Assembly (NCBI RefSeq): GCF_001421505.1
Contig: NZ_LMKL01000006.1
Location: forward strand, 248,001 to 312,000
Direction: 5' to 3'
DNA from: Sphingomonas sp. Leaf17
GTDB taxonomy: Bacteria > Pseudomonadota > Alphaproteobacteria > Sphingomonadales > Sphingomonadaceae
Length of the DNA: 64,000 nucleotides
In this document: piece by piece, positions 28,901-36,436 of the stretch
Layout of the letters: the number at the start of each line of letters is the position of its first letter
Numbering within the stretch: position 1 is the stretch's first letter
Position numbers and translations under genes: made by a program
The notes under the pieces: model-generated
What the model was told of the DNA's origin: nothing
Seen by the model: the letters and a program-made list of their open reading frames with translations, nothing else
Database searches by the model: none

Positions 28901-29062
28901 GGCGGGGGCGGCGGCGTCCTCCGACGCGGTGGGGCTGGTTTGGTCTTCATCGTCCACCGTCGTCGGTGCGGTGGTCGTGGTTTGCTGCGCAACCGCCGGC
29001 GTCGCGGCGATGCAGAGCGCACCCGCCAGAGCCAGAACCGATACCGATTGGTGTAACGTCAT
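25955..29062 (-). CDS. TonB-dependent receptor 1
   Basis: This is a 1035-residue outer-membrane transporter. It has a Sec signal peptide (about residues 1-25, cleavage near AVAQ), a Thr/Asp-rich linker, a TonB-box-like GEIVVTGTRIQRP (about 68-80), a plug domain (PITSVTASDIRAQAAVNVEDVLNRL, LTLIDGKRIG, ERVDVLSGGASSVYGSDAV) and a beta-barrel ending in Phe (VAVATTISF), the usual signal for barrel insertion. It imports a ligand in a TonB/ExbBD-dependent way; the size and GEIVVTGTRI style are typical of the large sphingomonad families that take up sugars, plant compounds or peptides as well as siderophores. The substrate is unknown. No regulator or catabolic gene is adjacent; a 17-bp palindrome lies 143 bp upstream. 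Confidence 0.93.
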   Translation of the reverse strand: MTLHQSVSVLALAGALCIAATPAVAQQTTTTAPTTVDDEDQTSPTASEDAAAPAIRAAAITGERTAGSDGEIVVTGTRIQRPNLGSAAPITSVTASDIRAQAAVNVEDVLNRLPQVAPDAQQNYQDSDGRQRVKLRSLGFERTLTLIDGKRIGTQNGQDVGIIPTALLERVDVLSGGASSVYGSDAVSGVVNFILRKDFEGLRLDTNYNFYNHINKDSIVSPLARASAFSSPTGLTNDGARADVSLTAGKRFFDDALSVSAFVNYRTAQKVEFGDRSTSPCQLVQTGKDGPLSCSLSTYSTSGYISPRAGVNSGRAFVNNPDGTRTFVPYGVGAGNAANPFDDYSYQRESNRINAGGFVNLKISPEVEVYGSGIWFRDRSSQPNPARVFSFTAYGATPFQVNCNNPYLSAGQASTLCGASAGTSTLVPLEVRYRFNLPNVGNEYENFGFRATGGVRGTVAEVWTYDVGGVYARNQQNTVYSPFADFDRINRSLNVVNVNGTPTCASVVSGTDAACVPFDAFSAGNANTALAGYLFGGARDGSITGIGQLFNIQANITGDLTKYGLKTPWAEQGVAIALGTEYRKDRFISTADEVYTSQYGSNSANLRQDVYESNIEVQVPIVEKSFVHLLQANGGYRLSKYSGNPDKFSTWKLEGLFAPIPDITFRGSFNKAQRAPTVIEIRQATNISYGVQGGSQNDFCAPVSRQIQDPNNPGRTITTTAPLASREVCRATGLSDALYGSASLLCPNDQCTTRSGGFTADPETAYTQTFGLVVKPRFIKNLVFSVDRYQIRIDNSLGYNDNSYYTDGCLRSGGDSFFCSGIVRNPTTGILYATASTNPTTGFIREGTTNYFKSIARGYDFQGQYTMGLGGIGRVDWSFNGSLTTFAGSQDSPVQPQRNCAGYYGNGCGQLIPKWSHGLRATYTTADNFFNVSANWRYVGSLTHADNSGDEAIGGTPERARKTFFRIAPISYFDLALNFNIAKQFSFRIIANNLLDKVPPVLANSYDISLSRNNTIPQRYDALGRNVAVATTISF

Positions 29063-29204
29063 GAAAAACCCCCGCTTTACATCCGCCGCGCGTTTGTGCG
29101 CCTCCGGACCAGACGGGGATCAATCTCAACCAATTCAAAACCCAGTCAAGGCATTCGCCGGGCCACGACCCAAAAGGTTCCATACCTGTGGCAATATTAC
29201 GACA

Positions 29205-29221
29205 ATTGGTTGCAAACCAAT
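29205..29221. promoter_or_regulatory. 17-bp palindrome upstream of TonB receptor 1, candidate operator
   Basis: ATTGGTT-GCA-AACCAAT is a perfect odd-centred palindrome inside an unusually AT-rich stretch (29170-29245). On the minus strand TTGGTT and TAATAT (15-bp spacer) could form a weak promoter around it. Helix-turn-helix dimers of the LacI or TetR type use such sites; which protein would bind is unknown. Confidence 0.4.
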
Positions 29222-29272
29222 ATCAGTCCTTTGCGAAAATTGCGCTGGCCGGGCTGGCCGTTTCGCCGTCGA

Positions 29273-30157
29273 TCACCGCGTCGGCACCGGCTCCGCGCCC
29301 TTGTAGTCGTAGAAGCCGCGTCCGGTCTTGCGGCCGTACCAGCCGGCCTCGACATATTTGACCAGCAGGGGGGCCGGGCGGAACTTGGGGTCGCCTGTCC
29401 CCTCGAACAGGACGCGGGTGATCTCCAGGCAGGTATCCAGCCCGATGAAGTCGGCGAGCGTCAGCGGACCCATCGGATGGTTCAGCCCCAGCTGGCAGGC
29501 AAGGTCGATGTCGGGAATGGTCGCCACCCCCTCGCCCAGCGCGAAGCACGCCTCGTTGATCATCGGCATCAGCACCCGGTTGACGATGAAGCCGGGGGCG
29601 TCGTTCGCACGGACGACCTGCTTGCCAAGTTTGGCCGCATACTCCTCGATCAGCCGGACGGTCGCGTCGGCGGTGGCGAGGCCGCGGATGATCTCGATCA
29701 GGCCCATGACGGGCACGGGGTTGAAGAAGTGGACGCCGATGAACCGCTCAGGATCGGGCGCGGCCTGCGCCAGCCGGGTGATCGGGATCGACGAGGTGTT
29801 CGACGCGAGGACCGCGTCCGATCCCAGCACCTTGCCGACCTCCGCGAAGATCTGGCGCTTGATGGCCTCGCGCTCGGTCGCCGCCTCGATCACCAGACCG
29901 CAGGGGGCCATGGCGGCGACCGAATCGACCGGTTCGATCCGCGACAGGGTTTCGTCGCGCGCGGCGGCGGTGATCTTGTCCTTGGTGACCAGCCGGTCGA
30001 GCGCCCTGGCGATGCCGGCCTTGCCCGCGTCCGCCCGATCGCGCGACACATCGGCGAGCAGGACGTGATAGCCCGCCTGCGCCGATACCTGGGCGATCCC
30101 CGCGCCCATCTGCCCCGCGCCGATCACGCCGATGGTCGTGTGTGCCGAATCCTGCAT
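29273..30157 (-). CDS. 3-hydroxybutyryl-CoA dehydrogenase
   Basis: This is a 294-residue NAD(P)-dependent 3-hydroxyacyl-CoA dehydrogenase that interconverts acetoacetyl-CoA and 3-hydroxybutyryl-CoA. The N-terminal Rossmann fold has [14 protein letters not shown] (G-x-G-x-x-G), followed by [15 protein letters not shown] with the catalytic Glu region, [24 protein letters not shown] (His-Phe-Phe-Asn-Pro) and [15 protein letters not shown]. The C-terminal helical domain is complete ([20 protein letters not shown]). Length is that of free-standing Hbd/PaaH enzymes, not the fused FadB. It stands alone between a TonB receptor and a DUF1176 gene, so the pathway (butyrate, PHB or amino-acid degradation) is not fixed by context. 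Confidence 0.95.
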   Translation of the reverse strand: MQDSAHTTIGVIGAGQMGAGIAQVSAQAGYHVLLADVSRDRADAGKAGIARALDRLVTKDKITAAARDETLSRIEPVDSVAAMAPCGLVIEAATEREAIKRQIFAEVGKVLGSDAVLASNTSSIPITRLAQAAPDPERFIGVHFFNPVPVMGLIEIIRGLATADATVRLIEEYAAKLGKQVVRANDAPGFIVNRVLMPMINEACFALGEGVATIPDIDLACQLGLNHPMGPLTLADFIGLDTCLEITRVLFEGTGDPKFRPAPLLVKYVEAGWYGRKTGRGFYDYKGAEPVPTR

Positions 30158-30253
30158 CCGCTCAATCCTGTCTGTTTTCGTTGGTGCTGGCGGGGACTTA
30201 ACCGGTTCGATATCCAGTCGCTAGGCCGGGTGCGGCACGGATGCGGGAGCAAT

Positions 30254-31369
30254 ATGATGCGTGAAATGATGATGACGGCGATTCTGGCCGTGCTGGCGGG
30301 ATGCGGGTCGGCGGATGAGGCCGGCAATCGCGCGGCGTCGGTGGCGGCCCCCGCCGGCCCCGTCGCCATGCCCGCGGCACCAGCGGGGCAGGCGATGGAC
30401 GCGACCGCCACGGATTCGCGCGCGGTCCCGGTGCTGGGCGCGGTGAAAACCTACGGCGACTGGACAGTGGGTTGCGACAATGGCGGTGCCTGCATGATGG
30501 CGTCGCTGCTGCCCGAGGGGGACGTGGAGGGATCGCTGACGATGAGCGTGACGCGCGATCCCGGCCTGCCCGGTGCGGTCCGCATCGCCATCGCCACGCG
30601 GGATCAGGCGGAGGCCAGCGCCGTGACCATCGACGGCAAGCCGATCGGCGGCACCGCGCAGGACGGCAAACTCACCGGCGACGCCGCCGCCGCGATCGCC
30701 ACGGCCATTGCCAACGCCACGACGATGCAGGCGCGTGACGGCAAGGGCGCGGCGATCGGCACGATCTCGCTGAAAGGGGCGTCGGCCGCGCTGCGCTATA
30801 TCGACGACAGGCAGGGCCGCGCCGGCACCACGAGCGCGGTGGTCGCGAAGGGCAAGGCGACGACGACGCCACCGACCCCGGCCCTGCCGGTGATCGTCGC
30901 GCTGACCCCCGGCGGCACCGTCGCCCGGCCAAGCGCGGCACAGGTGACGGCGATGAAGCAGCAGGCCGACTGCGACCTGCCCGATGGCGTCGACATGACG
31001 CCGCAGACGGCGGCGATCGGCGGTGGCAAGACGCTGGTGATGCTGCCCTGTTCGACCGGCGCGTATAATCTGAGCAGCGCGCTGTTCGTGATGGACGACG
31101 CCGGCGTCAGCCCCGCACGGACCGACGCGGTGTCCGGCTTTACCGAGGGGGATACGCCCGGCCCGGTCGCGTTCGTCGTCAATGGCGACTTCGCCGACGG
31201 CGTCCTGACCAGCTATGCCAAGGGACGCGGGATCGGCGATTGCGGCGTGTCGCAGTCGTTCGTCTGGGACGGCACGATGCTGCGCCTGTCGGGCCAGGAG
31301 ATCATGGACGAATGTCGCGGCAATACCGACACGATCCCGGTGTGGCGCGCGCGGGTCGTGCGCCGCTGA
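30254..31369 (+). CDS. DUF1176 domain lipoprotein
   Basis: This is a 371-residue predicted lipoprotein: a short signal and lipobox VLAGC with Cys17 (start MMREMMMTAI). A GGGAG sits about 5 bases before the ATG at 30254, which decides the start against a far longer open frame beginning at 29096. After an Ala/Pro-rich linker the protein has a KTYGDWTVGCDNGGAC segment and a cysteine-containing C-terminal half (QQADCDLPDG, LPCSTGAYN, GDCGVSQSFVWDG, MDECRG), as in the DUF1176 family. The function of this family is not established; it is probably located in the periplasm, anchored to a membrane. Convergent with egtD. Confidence 0.82.
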   Translation: MMREMMMTAILAVLAGCGSADEAGNRAASVAAPAGPVAMPAAPAGQAMDATATDSRAVPVLGAVKTYGDWTVGCDNGGACMMASLLPEGDVEGSLTMSVTRDPGLPGAVRIAIATRDQAEASAVTIDGKPIGGTAQDGKLTGDAAAAIATAIANATTMQARDGKGAAIGTISLKGASAALRYIDDRQGRAGTTSAVVAKGKATTTPPTPALPVIVALTPGGTVARPSAAQVTAMKQQADCDLPDGVDMTPQTAAIGGGKTLVMLPCSTGAYNLSSALFVMDDAGVSPARTDAVSGFTEGDTPGPVAFVVNGDFADGVLTSYAKGRGIGDCGVSQSFVWDGTMLRLSGQEIMDECRGNTDTIPVWRARVVRR

Positions 31370-31445
31370 GGAAAGGCTCGTTCCTCGCCGCCCCGGCCTG
31401 CGCCGGGGTGGTGCAATATCGCCGGGGTGGCGAGCAGGCCGCCCC

Positions 31446-32423
31446 TTACGGAGCCGGCCGCTCCGCCTGTGCCTCGGCCAGATAGATCGCGAACAGCCTC
31501 TGCGGGTCGGTCCATTCGGCGACCGGGGTCCAGCCGCCGGAGCGCAGGAGGATGCGGGCGTCGCGCGCGCCGTATTTGTGGCTGTTCTCGGTGTGGATCG
31601 TCTCGCCGGCCCCGATGGTGAAATCCTGGCCGTCGATGGTGAAGCCGAGGTCGGCGGTCGCCTCCAGATGCATTTCGATCCGCGCGCGGTCGTCGTTCCA
31701 GATCGCGCGGTGGCGAAAGGATTCGACCGGGATCGTGCCCGCCAGCTCACGGTTGATCCGCGTCAGCAGGTTCAGGTTGAACGCGGCGGTGACCCCGGCG
31801 GCATCGTCATAGGCGGGGACGAGAATATCGGGATCCTTGATCCGGTCCATGCCGATCAGCAGCATCGCCCCCTGCCCCAGCGACTGGCGCATGGTCCGCA
31901 ACAGGTCGACCGCCATTTTCGGCGTCATGTTGCCGATCGTCGAGCCGGGGAAGAAGCCGAGCTTCGGCGCATCCTCGATCGTGCGCGGCAGGGTGAGCGG
32001 GGCCATGAAGTCCGCCTCGAACGGCAGGACCAGCAGGTCGGGGAACGCCCGCGAAATCGTGGCGGAGGATTCGCGCAGGAAGTCGCCGGAAATGTCGATC
32101 GGCACATAGGCCGACGGCGCGATCGCGCGCAGCAGCGTCGGCGTCTTCGTCGACGACCCCGATCCGAACTCGATCACCGCACGGCCCGGACCGACCGCCT
32201 GTGCGACCTCCGGACAACATTCGGCGAGCAGCGCGCTTTCGGTACGGGTCGGGTAATATTCGGGCAGGTCAGTGATCGCCTCGAACAGTTCCGATCCGCG
32301 CCGGTCGTAGAACCAGCGGGCGGGAATGGCGCGCGGCACCTGCGTGCAACCGCGCAGCACGTCGGCGCGGAACGCCGGATCGGCCAGCGTCATGCAGCCA
32401 TCCTCGATTTCCTGTTTGAGCAT
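31446..32423 (-). CDS. egtD: L-histidine N-alpha-trimethyltransferase
   Basis: EgtD methylates histidine three times with SAM to give hercynine, the first step of ergothioneine synthesis. It is 325 residues from the ATG at 32423; the longer open frame to 32918 lies inside egtB. Seen: YDRRGSELFEAITDLPEYYPTR (split here as YDRRGSELFE and ITDLPEYYPTRTE), the SAM-binding VIEFGSGSSTKTPTLL, PFEADFM, FFPGSTIGNM and IENSHKY-like HTENSHKYGA, all diagnostic of EgtD. It begins 4 bp after the egtB stop (32428), so egtB-egtD form an operon. Together the two can give the ergothioneine core; no egtC or egtE-type lyase gene is adjacent. Confidence 0.95.
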   Translation of the reverse strand: MLKQEIEDGCMTLADPAFRADVLRGCTQVPRAIPARWFYDRRGSELFEAITDLPEYYPTRTESALLAECCPEVAQAVGPGRAVIEFGSGSSTKTPTLLRAIAPSAYVPIDISGDFLRESSATISRAFPDLLVLPFEADFMAPLTLPRTIEDAPKLGFFPGSTIGNMTPKMAVDLLRTMRQSLGQGAMLLIGMDRIKDPDILVPAYDDAAGVTAAFNLNLLTRINRELAGTIPVESFRHRAIWNDDRARIEMHLEATADLGFTIDGQDFTIGAGETIHTENSHKYGARDARILLRSGGWTPVAEWTDPQRLFAIYLAEAQAERPAP

Positions 32424-32427
32424 CGGA

Positions 32428-33684
32428 TTACAGGTCCTTGGCAAGCCGGACGCCGGTGAACTGCCAGCGCTGGTGGGGATAGAAGAAGTTGCGATAGGCC
32501 GCCCGGACATGGCCGCGCGGGGTGGCGCAGGATCCGCCGCGCAGCACGAACTGCCCGGACATGAACTTGCCGTTATACTCGCCGACCGCGCCCTCGACCG
32601 CGCGAAAACCGGGATAGGGGCGATAGGCGCTGCCGGTCCATTCCCAGACATCGCCGAAGAAGGCCGGGCCATCGGCGGAGGGACGCGGCTCGACCGGGCC
32701 GGCGGTGTCCATCTGATTGCCGCCGTCGGGCGCGTGAGACGCGGCGGCGGCCTCCCATTCAAACTCGGTCGGCAGGCGCGCGCCGGCCCAGGCGGCATAG
32801 GCGTCGGCCTCGTACAGGCTGACGTGCGTGACGGGTGCCGCGGGGTCGATCGCACGGCGACCGTCCAGGCCGAAGCGGGTCCATGCCCCGTCCTGCTGTT
32901 CCCAATACAGCGGCGCATCGATGCCGTGCGCCTTTACCCACGCCCAGCCATCGGCCAGCCAGTGGCGCGCGTCGCGGTAGCCACCATCGGCGATGAAGGT
33001 GACCCATTCGCCGTTGGTGACGGTGCGGTCGGCGATCGCGTGCGGGCTGAGCCAGGCGGTATGGCGTGGCCCCTCGCAATCGAACGCGAAGCCGTCGCCG
33101 CCATGGCCGACCTCGACCGGGCCGGTCGCCCCCGTGATCCAGCCGATCGCCGGCGGCATCGCCACCGGCACTTTGCGTGCGGCCGGCCAGATGGCGGGTT
33201 CCAGCGGATTTTCGCCGAACAGATGCAGGATGTCGGTGACCAGCAGTTCCTGATGCTGTTCCTCATGATGGCAGCCAAGTGCCACAAGCTCGCGCGCCGC
33301 CGCCGGCAGATCGGGCAGCGCCGCCAGCAATGCCGAGTCGACATGCGCGCGATAGGCGCGGACCTCGTCCAGTGTCGGCCGGGTAATCATGCCGCGCCGG
33401 TCGCGCGCGTGCCGCCGCCCTTCCGCCTCGTAATAGCTGTTGAACAGGAACGGGAACCGGTCGTCATGCAGCGTATAGCCCGGCACATGGTCGCGCAGGA
33501 CGAAGGTTTCAAAAAACCAGCTGGTGTGCGCCAGATGCCATTTGGTCGGCGAGGCATCGGCCATCGACTGTACGCTGGCATCGGCGTCGGACAGCGGCGC
33601 GGCGAGCGCCAGAGACAGGTCGCGGACACGGCCGTAACGGGTCGCCAGTGCGCTGGTAGGAGAGGCTTTTGGCTGCGGCGTCAT
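32428..33684 (-). CDS. egtB: ergothioneine biosynthesis sulfoxide synthase
   Basis: EgtB is a non-haem iron enzyme that joins hercynine to a thiol (gamma-glutamylcysteine or cysteine) with oxygen to form the sulfoxide precursor of ergothioneine. The 418-residue protein has an N-terminal DinB-like domain with the iron ligands in [13 protein letters not shown] and [14 protein letters not shown] (three-His pattern HxxxH plus an upstream His) and a C-terminal formylglycine-generating-enzyme-like domain ([51 protein letters not shown] and RAAYRNFF). The start MTPQPKAS at 33684 is preferred to an in-frame codon 8 residues earlier. Followed by egtD after a 4-bp gap. Confidence 0.95.
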   Translation of the reverse strand: MTPQPKASPTSALATRYGRVRDLSLALAAPLSDADASVQSMADASPTKWHLAHTSWFFETFVLRDHVPGYTLHDDRFPFLFNSYYEAEGRRHARDRRGMITRPTLDEVRAYRAHVDSALLAALPDLPAAARELVALGCHHEEQHQELLVTDILHLFGENPLEPAIWPAARKVPVAMPPAIGWITGATGPVEVGHGGDGFAFDCEGPRHTAWLSPHAIADRTVTNGEWVTFIADGGYRDARHWLADGWAWVKAHGIDAPLYWEQQDGAWTRFGLDGRRAIDPAAPVTHVSLYEADAYAAWAGARLPTEFEWEAAAASHAPDGGNQMDTAGPVEPRPSADGPAFFGDVWEWTGSAYRPYPGFRAVEGAVGEYNGKFMSGQFVLRGGSCATPRGHVRAAYRNFFYPHQRWQFTGVRLAKDL

Positions 33685-33765
33685 ATCTTTGGTCCTCCGA
33701 CGGACCACCGCGCCCGACAGGCCGCTTCTATCCGACCCGGTAGGTCCGCGACCATTGATGCATGT

Positions 33766-34329
33766 TCAACGGGTTGCGCCGGGTGACCACAAAACGTCCC
33801 CACCGGCATTTTGGTTCACGAAGCGCGCGGCGACGAACAGAAAGTCCGACAGTCGGTTCAGATAGGCGCGGGCCTGCGGGTTGATGACTTGCGGAATCGC
33901 GACCGCCGCGCGTTCGGCCCGGCGCGCGATCGCGCGGGCGAGGTGGATGGCGGCGGCGGCGGGCGTGCCGCCAGGCAGGATGAAGCTGGCCAGCGGCGGC
34001 ATCGTGTCGTTCATGCCGTCAATCTCAGCCTCCAGCCGCGCGACCTGGCTCGCGACGATGCGCAGCGTCATTGGCGAGGGCGCGAAATCATCGCCCGGCG
34101 TGGCGAGATCGGCCCCGAGGTCGAACAGGTCGCTCTGGATCCGCAACAGCGAGTCGCGCAGGTCCCCGGGGGAAAGGGCGGTGACGGCCATGCCGATCGC
34201 GCTGTTCGCCTCGTCGACATCGCCGATCGCGACCATCCGCGCCGCATCCTTGGGCAGGCGAGATCCGTCGACCAGCCCGGTAGTGCCGTCATCGCCGGTG
34301 CGGGTGTAGATGCGGTTCAGCTTGACCAT
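33766..34329 (-). CDS. cob(I)yrinic acid a,c-diamide adenosyltransferase, PduO type
   Basis: This ATP:cob(I)alamin adenosyltransferase makes the Co-C bond of adenosylcobalamin. It is a 187-residue PduO-family protein: TRTGDDGTTGLVDGSRLPKD (the N-terminal ATP loop), MVAIGDVDEANSAIG, RAIARRAERAAVAI and AYLNRLSDFLFVAARFVN. The size fits the N-terminal PduO domain alone, as in human MMAB. Whether cobalamin is made or salvaged cannot be told; no cobalamin biosynthesis gene or riboswitch is in the window. It is 75 bp downstream of a HIG1-like gene that shares its strand. Confidence 0.93.
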   Translation of the reverse strand: MVKLNRIYTRTGDDGTTGLVDGSRLPKDAARMVAIGDVDEANSAIGMAVTALSPGDLRDSLLRIQSDLFDLGADLATPGDDFAPSPMTLRIVASQVARLEAEIDGMNDTMPPLASFILPGGTPAAAAIHLARAIARRAERAAVAIPQVINPQARAYLNRLSDFLFVAARFVNQNAGGDVLWSPGATR

Positions 34330-34365
34330 GGGGGTATTCCGTAAAGGGATAATCTGTCCGGTCCA

Positions 34366-34396
34366 TCCGCTCCCCGGCGAAGGGGGGGGGCCAGTC
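34366..34396. repeat. degenerate copy of the intergenic palindrome
   Basis: TCCCCGGCGAAGGGGGGG followed by CCAGTCGCACC matches the 9149-9175 arm, with the right half of the palindrome altered by a G-run. It lies between the adenosyltransferase and HIG1-like genes, in the upstream region of the former. Confidence 0.45.
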
Positions 34397-34404
34397 GCAC
34401 CGGT

Positions 34405-34632
34405 TCAGGTGCGGCCGGCGGCGAACAGGATGACGACGACGATCAGGATGGCGATCGCCTGAAACAGCACGCGCTGCTGCATCATCTTGTTGGACTTGAC
34501 CGACGAGGCGGCGGGGCCGTCGCCTTTCACCTGTGCGGTGGAATCCTGAAGGAACGCGACGATGCCGCGCACCAGGGCCACGACGGTCGCGATCATGGCC
34601 GCGACGAGCAGGATGACGAGAAAGGTGTTCAT
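34405..34632 (-). CDS. twin-transmembrane HIG1-like small protein
   Basis: This is a 75-residue protein with two hydrophobic helices (residues 4-27, LVILLVAAMIATVVALVRGI, and about 53-72, VLFQAIAILIVVVILFA) joined by a short polar loop ending SNKMMQQRVLFQ. The N-K-M-M-x-x-R-V-x-x-Q motif before the second helix is that of the HIG1 (hypoxia-induced gene 1) domain family, whose mitochondrial members associate with respiratory supercomplexes. Bacterial members are poorly studied; a role in the respiratory chain is inference. It is placed between the gluQRS and adenosyltransferase genes on the same strand. Confidence 0.8.
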   Translation of the reverse strand: MNTFLVILLVAAMIATVVALVRGIVAFLQDSTAQVKGDGPAASSVKSNKMMQQRVLFQAIAILIVVVILFAAGRT

Positions 34633-34641
34633 GCGCGCAGT

Positions 34642-35496
34642 CTACGCCTTTGCCGCGCTAAATCCAGAGGGACCAAAGCCCGTAGTTTGCCCCGCAGTCC
34701 GCAGGGCATCGGCCAGCACCCGCCCGTCGCCCCCGGCCGCGCGCAGGTCGGCCAGCGCCGGCGCGCCATGCCGCTTGGCCAGCCGCCGGCCCTGATCGTC
34801 GGTCAGCAGCGGGTGGTGGTGATAGGCCGGCACCGGCAGGTCGAGCAGCGCCTGCAACAGCCGGTGGACATCGGTCGCGGCGAACAGGTCGAGGCCACGC
34901 ACGATGTCGGTCACGCCCTGCGCGGCATCGTCCACCGTAACGGCGAGGTGATAGCTGGCGGCGGCATCCTTGCGCGCCAGCACGACGTCCCCTTGCGCCA
35001 GCGGATCGGCAACCACGCGGCCGGCGGTGGAATCCTGCCATATCAGCGGACCGGCGGCGGCCACCGCGGCGGCCATGTCGATCCGCCAGCTGTGCGGATC
35101 ATGCCCCCGCGTCGCCGGGTCGAGTCCGCGACAGGTGCCGGGGTAGACCGGCACCGCCCCATGCGGCGCGCTGGCGCTCGCGGCGATTTCGGCGCGGGTG
35201 CAGTAGCAGCGATAGACGAGGCCGCGCGCCTTCAGCCGGTCGAGCGCGGCGGCATAGGTCGCCAGCCGTTGCGACTGGAACACGACCGGCCCGTCCCAGG
35301 TCAGGCCAAGCCACGCCAGATCGTCGAGGATGGTCGCGACATGCTCGGCCCGGCTGCGCGTGCCGTCGATATCCTCGATCCGCAACACGAAGCGCCCGCC
35401 GGCCCGGCGCGCGCGGTCGTGCGCGGCGATGGCCGAGGCGGCATGGCCAAGGTGCAGCCGGCCGGTCGGACTGGGGGCGAAGCGGGTGACGATCAT
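34642..35496 (-). CDS. gluQRS: glutamyl-Q tRNA(Asp) synthetase
   Basis: GluQRS attaches glutamate to queuosine at position 34 of tRNA(Asp), in the cytoplasm. The 284-residue protein is a class I catalytic core only: TRFAPSPTGRLHLGHAASA (HIGH motif region), VLRIEDIDGTRSR, RCYCTRAEI with YPGTCRGL (the zinc-binding Cys cluster), RGLDLFAATDVHRLLQ and GRRLAKRHGA (the KMSKS-like site). The absence of the C-terminal anticodon-binding domain separates it from glutamyl-tRNA synthetase. The start MIVTRFAPSPTG at 35496 is preferred to an upstream codon. It ends 9 bp before the HIG1-like gene. Confidence 0.95.
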   Translation of the reverse strand: MIVTRFAPSPTGRLHLGHAASAIAAHDRARRAGGRFVLRIEDIDGTRSRAEHVATILDDLAWLGLTWDGPVVFQSQRLATYAAALDRLKARGLVYRCYCTRAEIAASASAPHGAVPVYPGTCRGLDPATRGHDPHSWRIDMAAAVAAAGPLIWQDSTAGRVVADPLAQGDVVLARKDAAASYHLAVTVDDAAQGVTDIVRGLDLFAATDVHRLLQALLDLPVPAYHHHPLLTDDQGRRLAKRHGAPALADLRAAGGDGRVLADALRTAGQTTGFGPSGFSAAKA

Positions 35497-35648
35497 CGCC
35501 GCGACCCTACAACCGGACAACCGGCTTGCCCATCACGGTCCGGCCCCGCTCCCACCCCGCCCCGCGCCCACCCCTTGACCGCACGCCCCCGCCCGTGCTG
35601 TCATCACCCTGTCACCGGGATCGGTCACTGATCGCCACCGGACACCAG

Positions 35649-36230
35649 ATGGTGGGAGGAGCCGTGTTTCATCCCGATTTGATGCGTCACCCCGAGGGGT
35701 GCCCCGCGCTCGTCTTGAACGCGGATTACACGCCGCTTTCCTATTATCCGCTGTCGATCTGGCCGTGGCAGACGGCGGTCAAGGCGGTGTTCCTCGACCG
35801 CGTCGACATCGTCGCGCATTACGAGCGCGAGGTGCGCAGTTCGTCGCTGGCGATGAAGCTGCCCTCGGTCATCGCGCTGAAGCAATATGTCCGGCCATCG
35901 CAATTTCCCGCCTTCACCCGTTTCAACCTGTTCCTGCGTGACCGGTTCGCCTGCCAATATTGCGGATCGGGCCACGACCTGACGTTCGATCACATCGTCC
36001 CGCGCGCGCAGGGCGGGCGGACGACATGGGAAAACGTCGCCACCGCCTGCGCGCCGTGCAACCTGAAAAAGGGCGGGCGGACGCCGAAACAGGCAGGCAT
36101 GCCGCTGCATATTCCGGCGATCCGCCCGACCAACTGGCAGTTGCAGGAACATGGCCGCAGCTTCCCCCCCAATTTTCTGCACGAAAGCTGGCGCGACTGG
36201 CTGTACTGGGACATTGAACTCGACGCCTGA
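35649..36230 (+). CDS. HNH endonuclease family protein
   Basis: This is a 193-residue protein with a C-terminal HNH module: CQYCGSGHDLTFDHIVPRAQ, then GGRTTWENVATACAPCNLKKG, giving two Cys-x2-Cys zinc knuckles and the D-H...N...H-type core. The N-terminal part (CPALVLNADYTPLSYYPLS, then IWPWQTAVKAVFLDRVDIVA) is conserved in a widespread alphaproteobacterial family of unknown role. It could nick or cut DNA; no partner restriction genes are adjacent. The start is uncertain: ATG at 35649 is used here, and a GTG at 35664 close after GGGAGGA is the main alternative. Its last 15 bases and stop codon form the first unit of a tandem repeat that follows it. Confidence 0.85.
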   Translation: MVGGAVFHPDLMRHPEGCPALVLNADYTPLSYYPLSIWPWQTAVKAVFLDRVDIVAHYEREVRSSSLAMKLPSVIALKQYVRPSQFPAFTRFNLFLRDRFACQYCGSGHDLTFDHIVPRAQGGRTTWENVATACAPCNLKKGGRTPKQAGMPLHIPAIRPTNWQLQEHGRSFPPNFLHESWRDWLYWDIELDA

Positions 36231-36410
36231 CGGCGTTGGGGGAACTCGACGCCTGACGGCGTTGGGGGAACTCGACGCCTGACGGCGTTGGGGGAACTCG
36301 ACGCCTGACGGCGTTGGGGGAACTCGACGCCTGACTGATACGGCTCCGGGAAAACCCGACGCCAGAACGGTGGTCGGGGGAACCGGACGCCGGGCGGCGT
36401 GGTTTTGGGT
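36217..36410. repeat. 26-bp tandem repeat derived from the 3' end of the HNH gene
   Basis: Units begin at 36217, 36243, 36269, 36295 and (partial, 15 bp) 36321, each starting AACTCGACGCCTGAC. The first four are identical at 26 bp including GGCGTTGGGG; degenerate versions continue to about 36410 (for example around 36354 and 36382). The first unit contains the last codons and the TGA stop of the HNH gene, so the array is an expansion of the gene's terminus. Each unit can form a hairpin (ACGCC-TGAC-GGCGT). There are no unique spacers, so this is not a CRISPR array. Confidence 0.9.
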
Positions 36411-36436
36411 GTTTCGAGAGCTGGCTGGAGACGGGA

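Noticed and set aside
25931-29056. A 1041-codon open frame antisense to TonB receptor 1
   Set aside because: Same compositional artefact; the receptor on the minus strand has signal peptide, plug and terminal Phe.
29096-30253. N-terminal extension of the DUF1176 gene
   Set aside because: It is antisense to the dehydrogenase gene; the lipoprotein start at 30254 has a ribosome site and a proper signal.
32424-32918. N-terminal extension of EgtD
   Set aside because: It lies inside egtB in another frame; EgtD starts normally at MLKQEIEDG.
36217-36410. The tandem repeat as a CRISPR array
   Set aside because: The units are directly adjacent and nearly identical, with no unique spacers, no leader and no cas genes.
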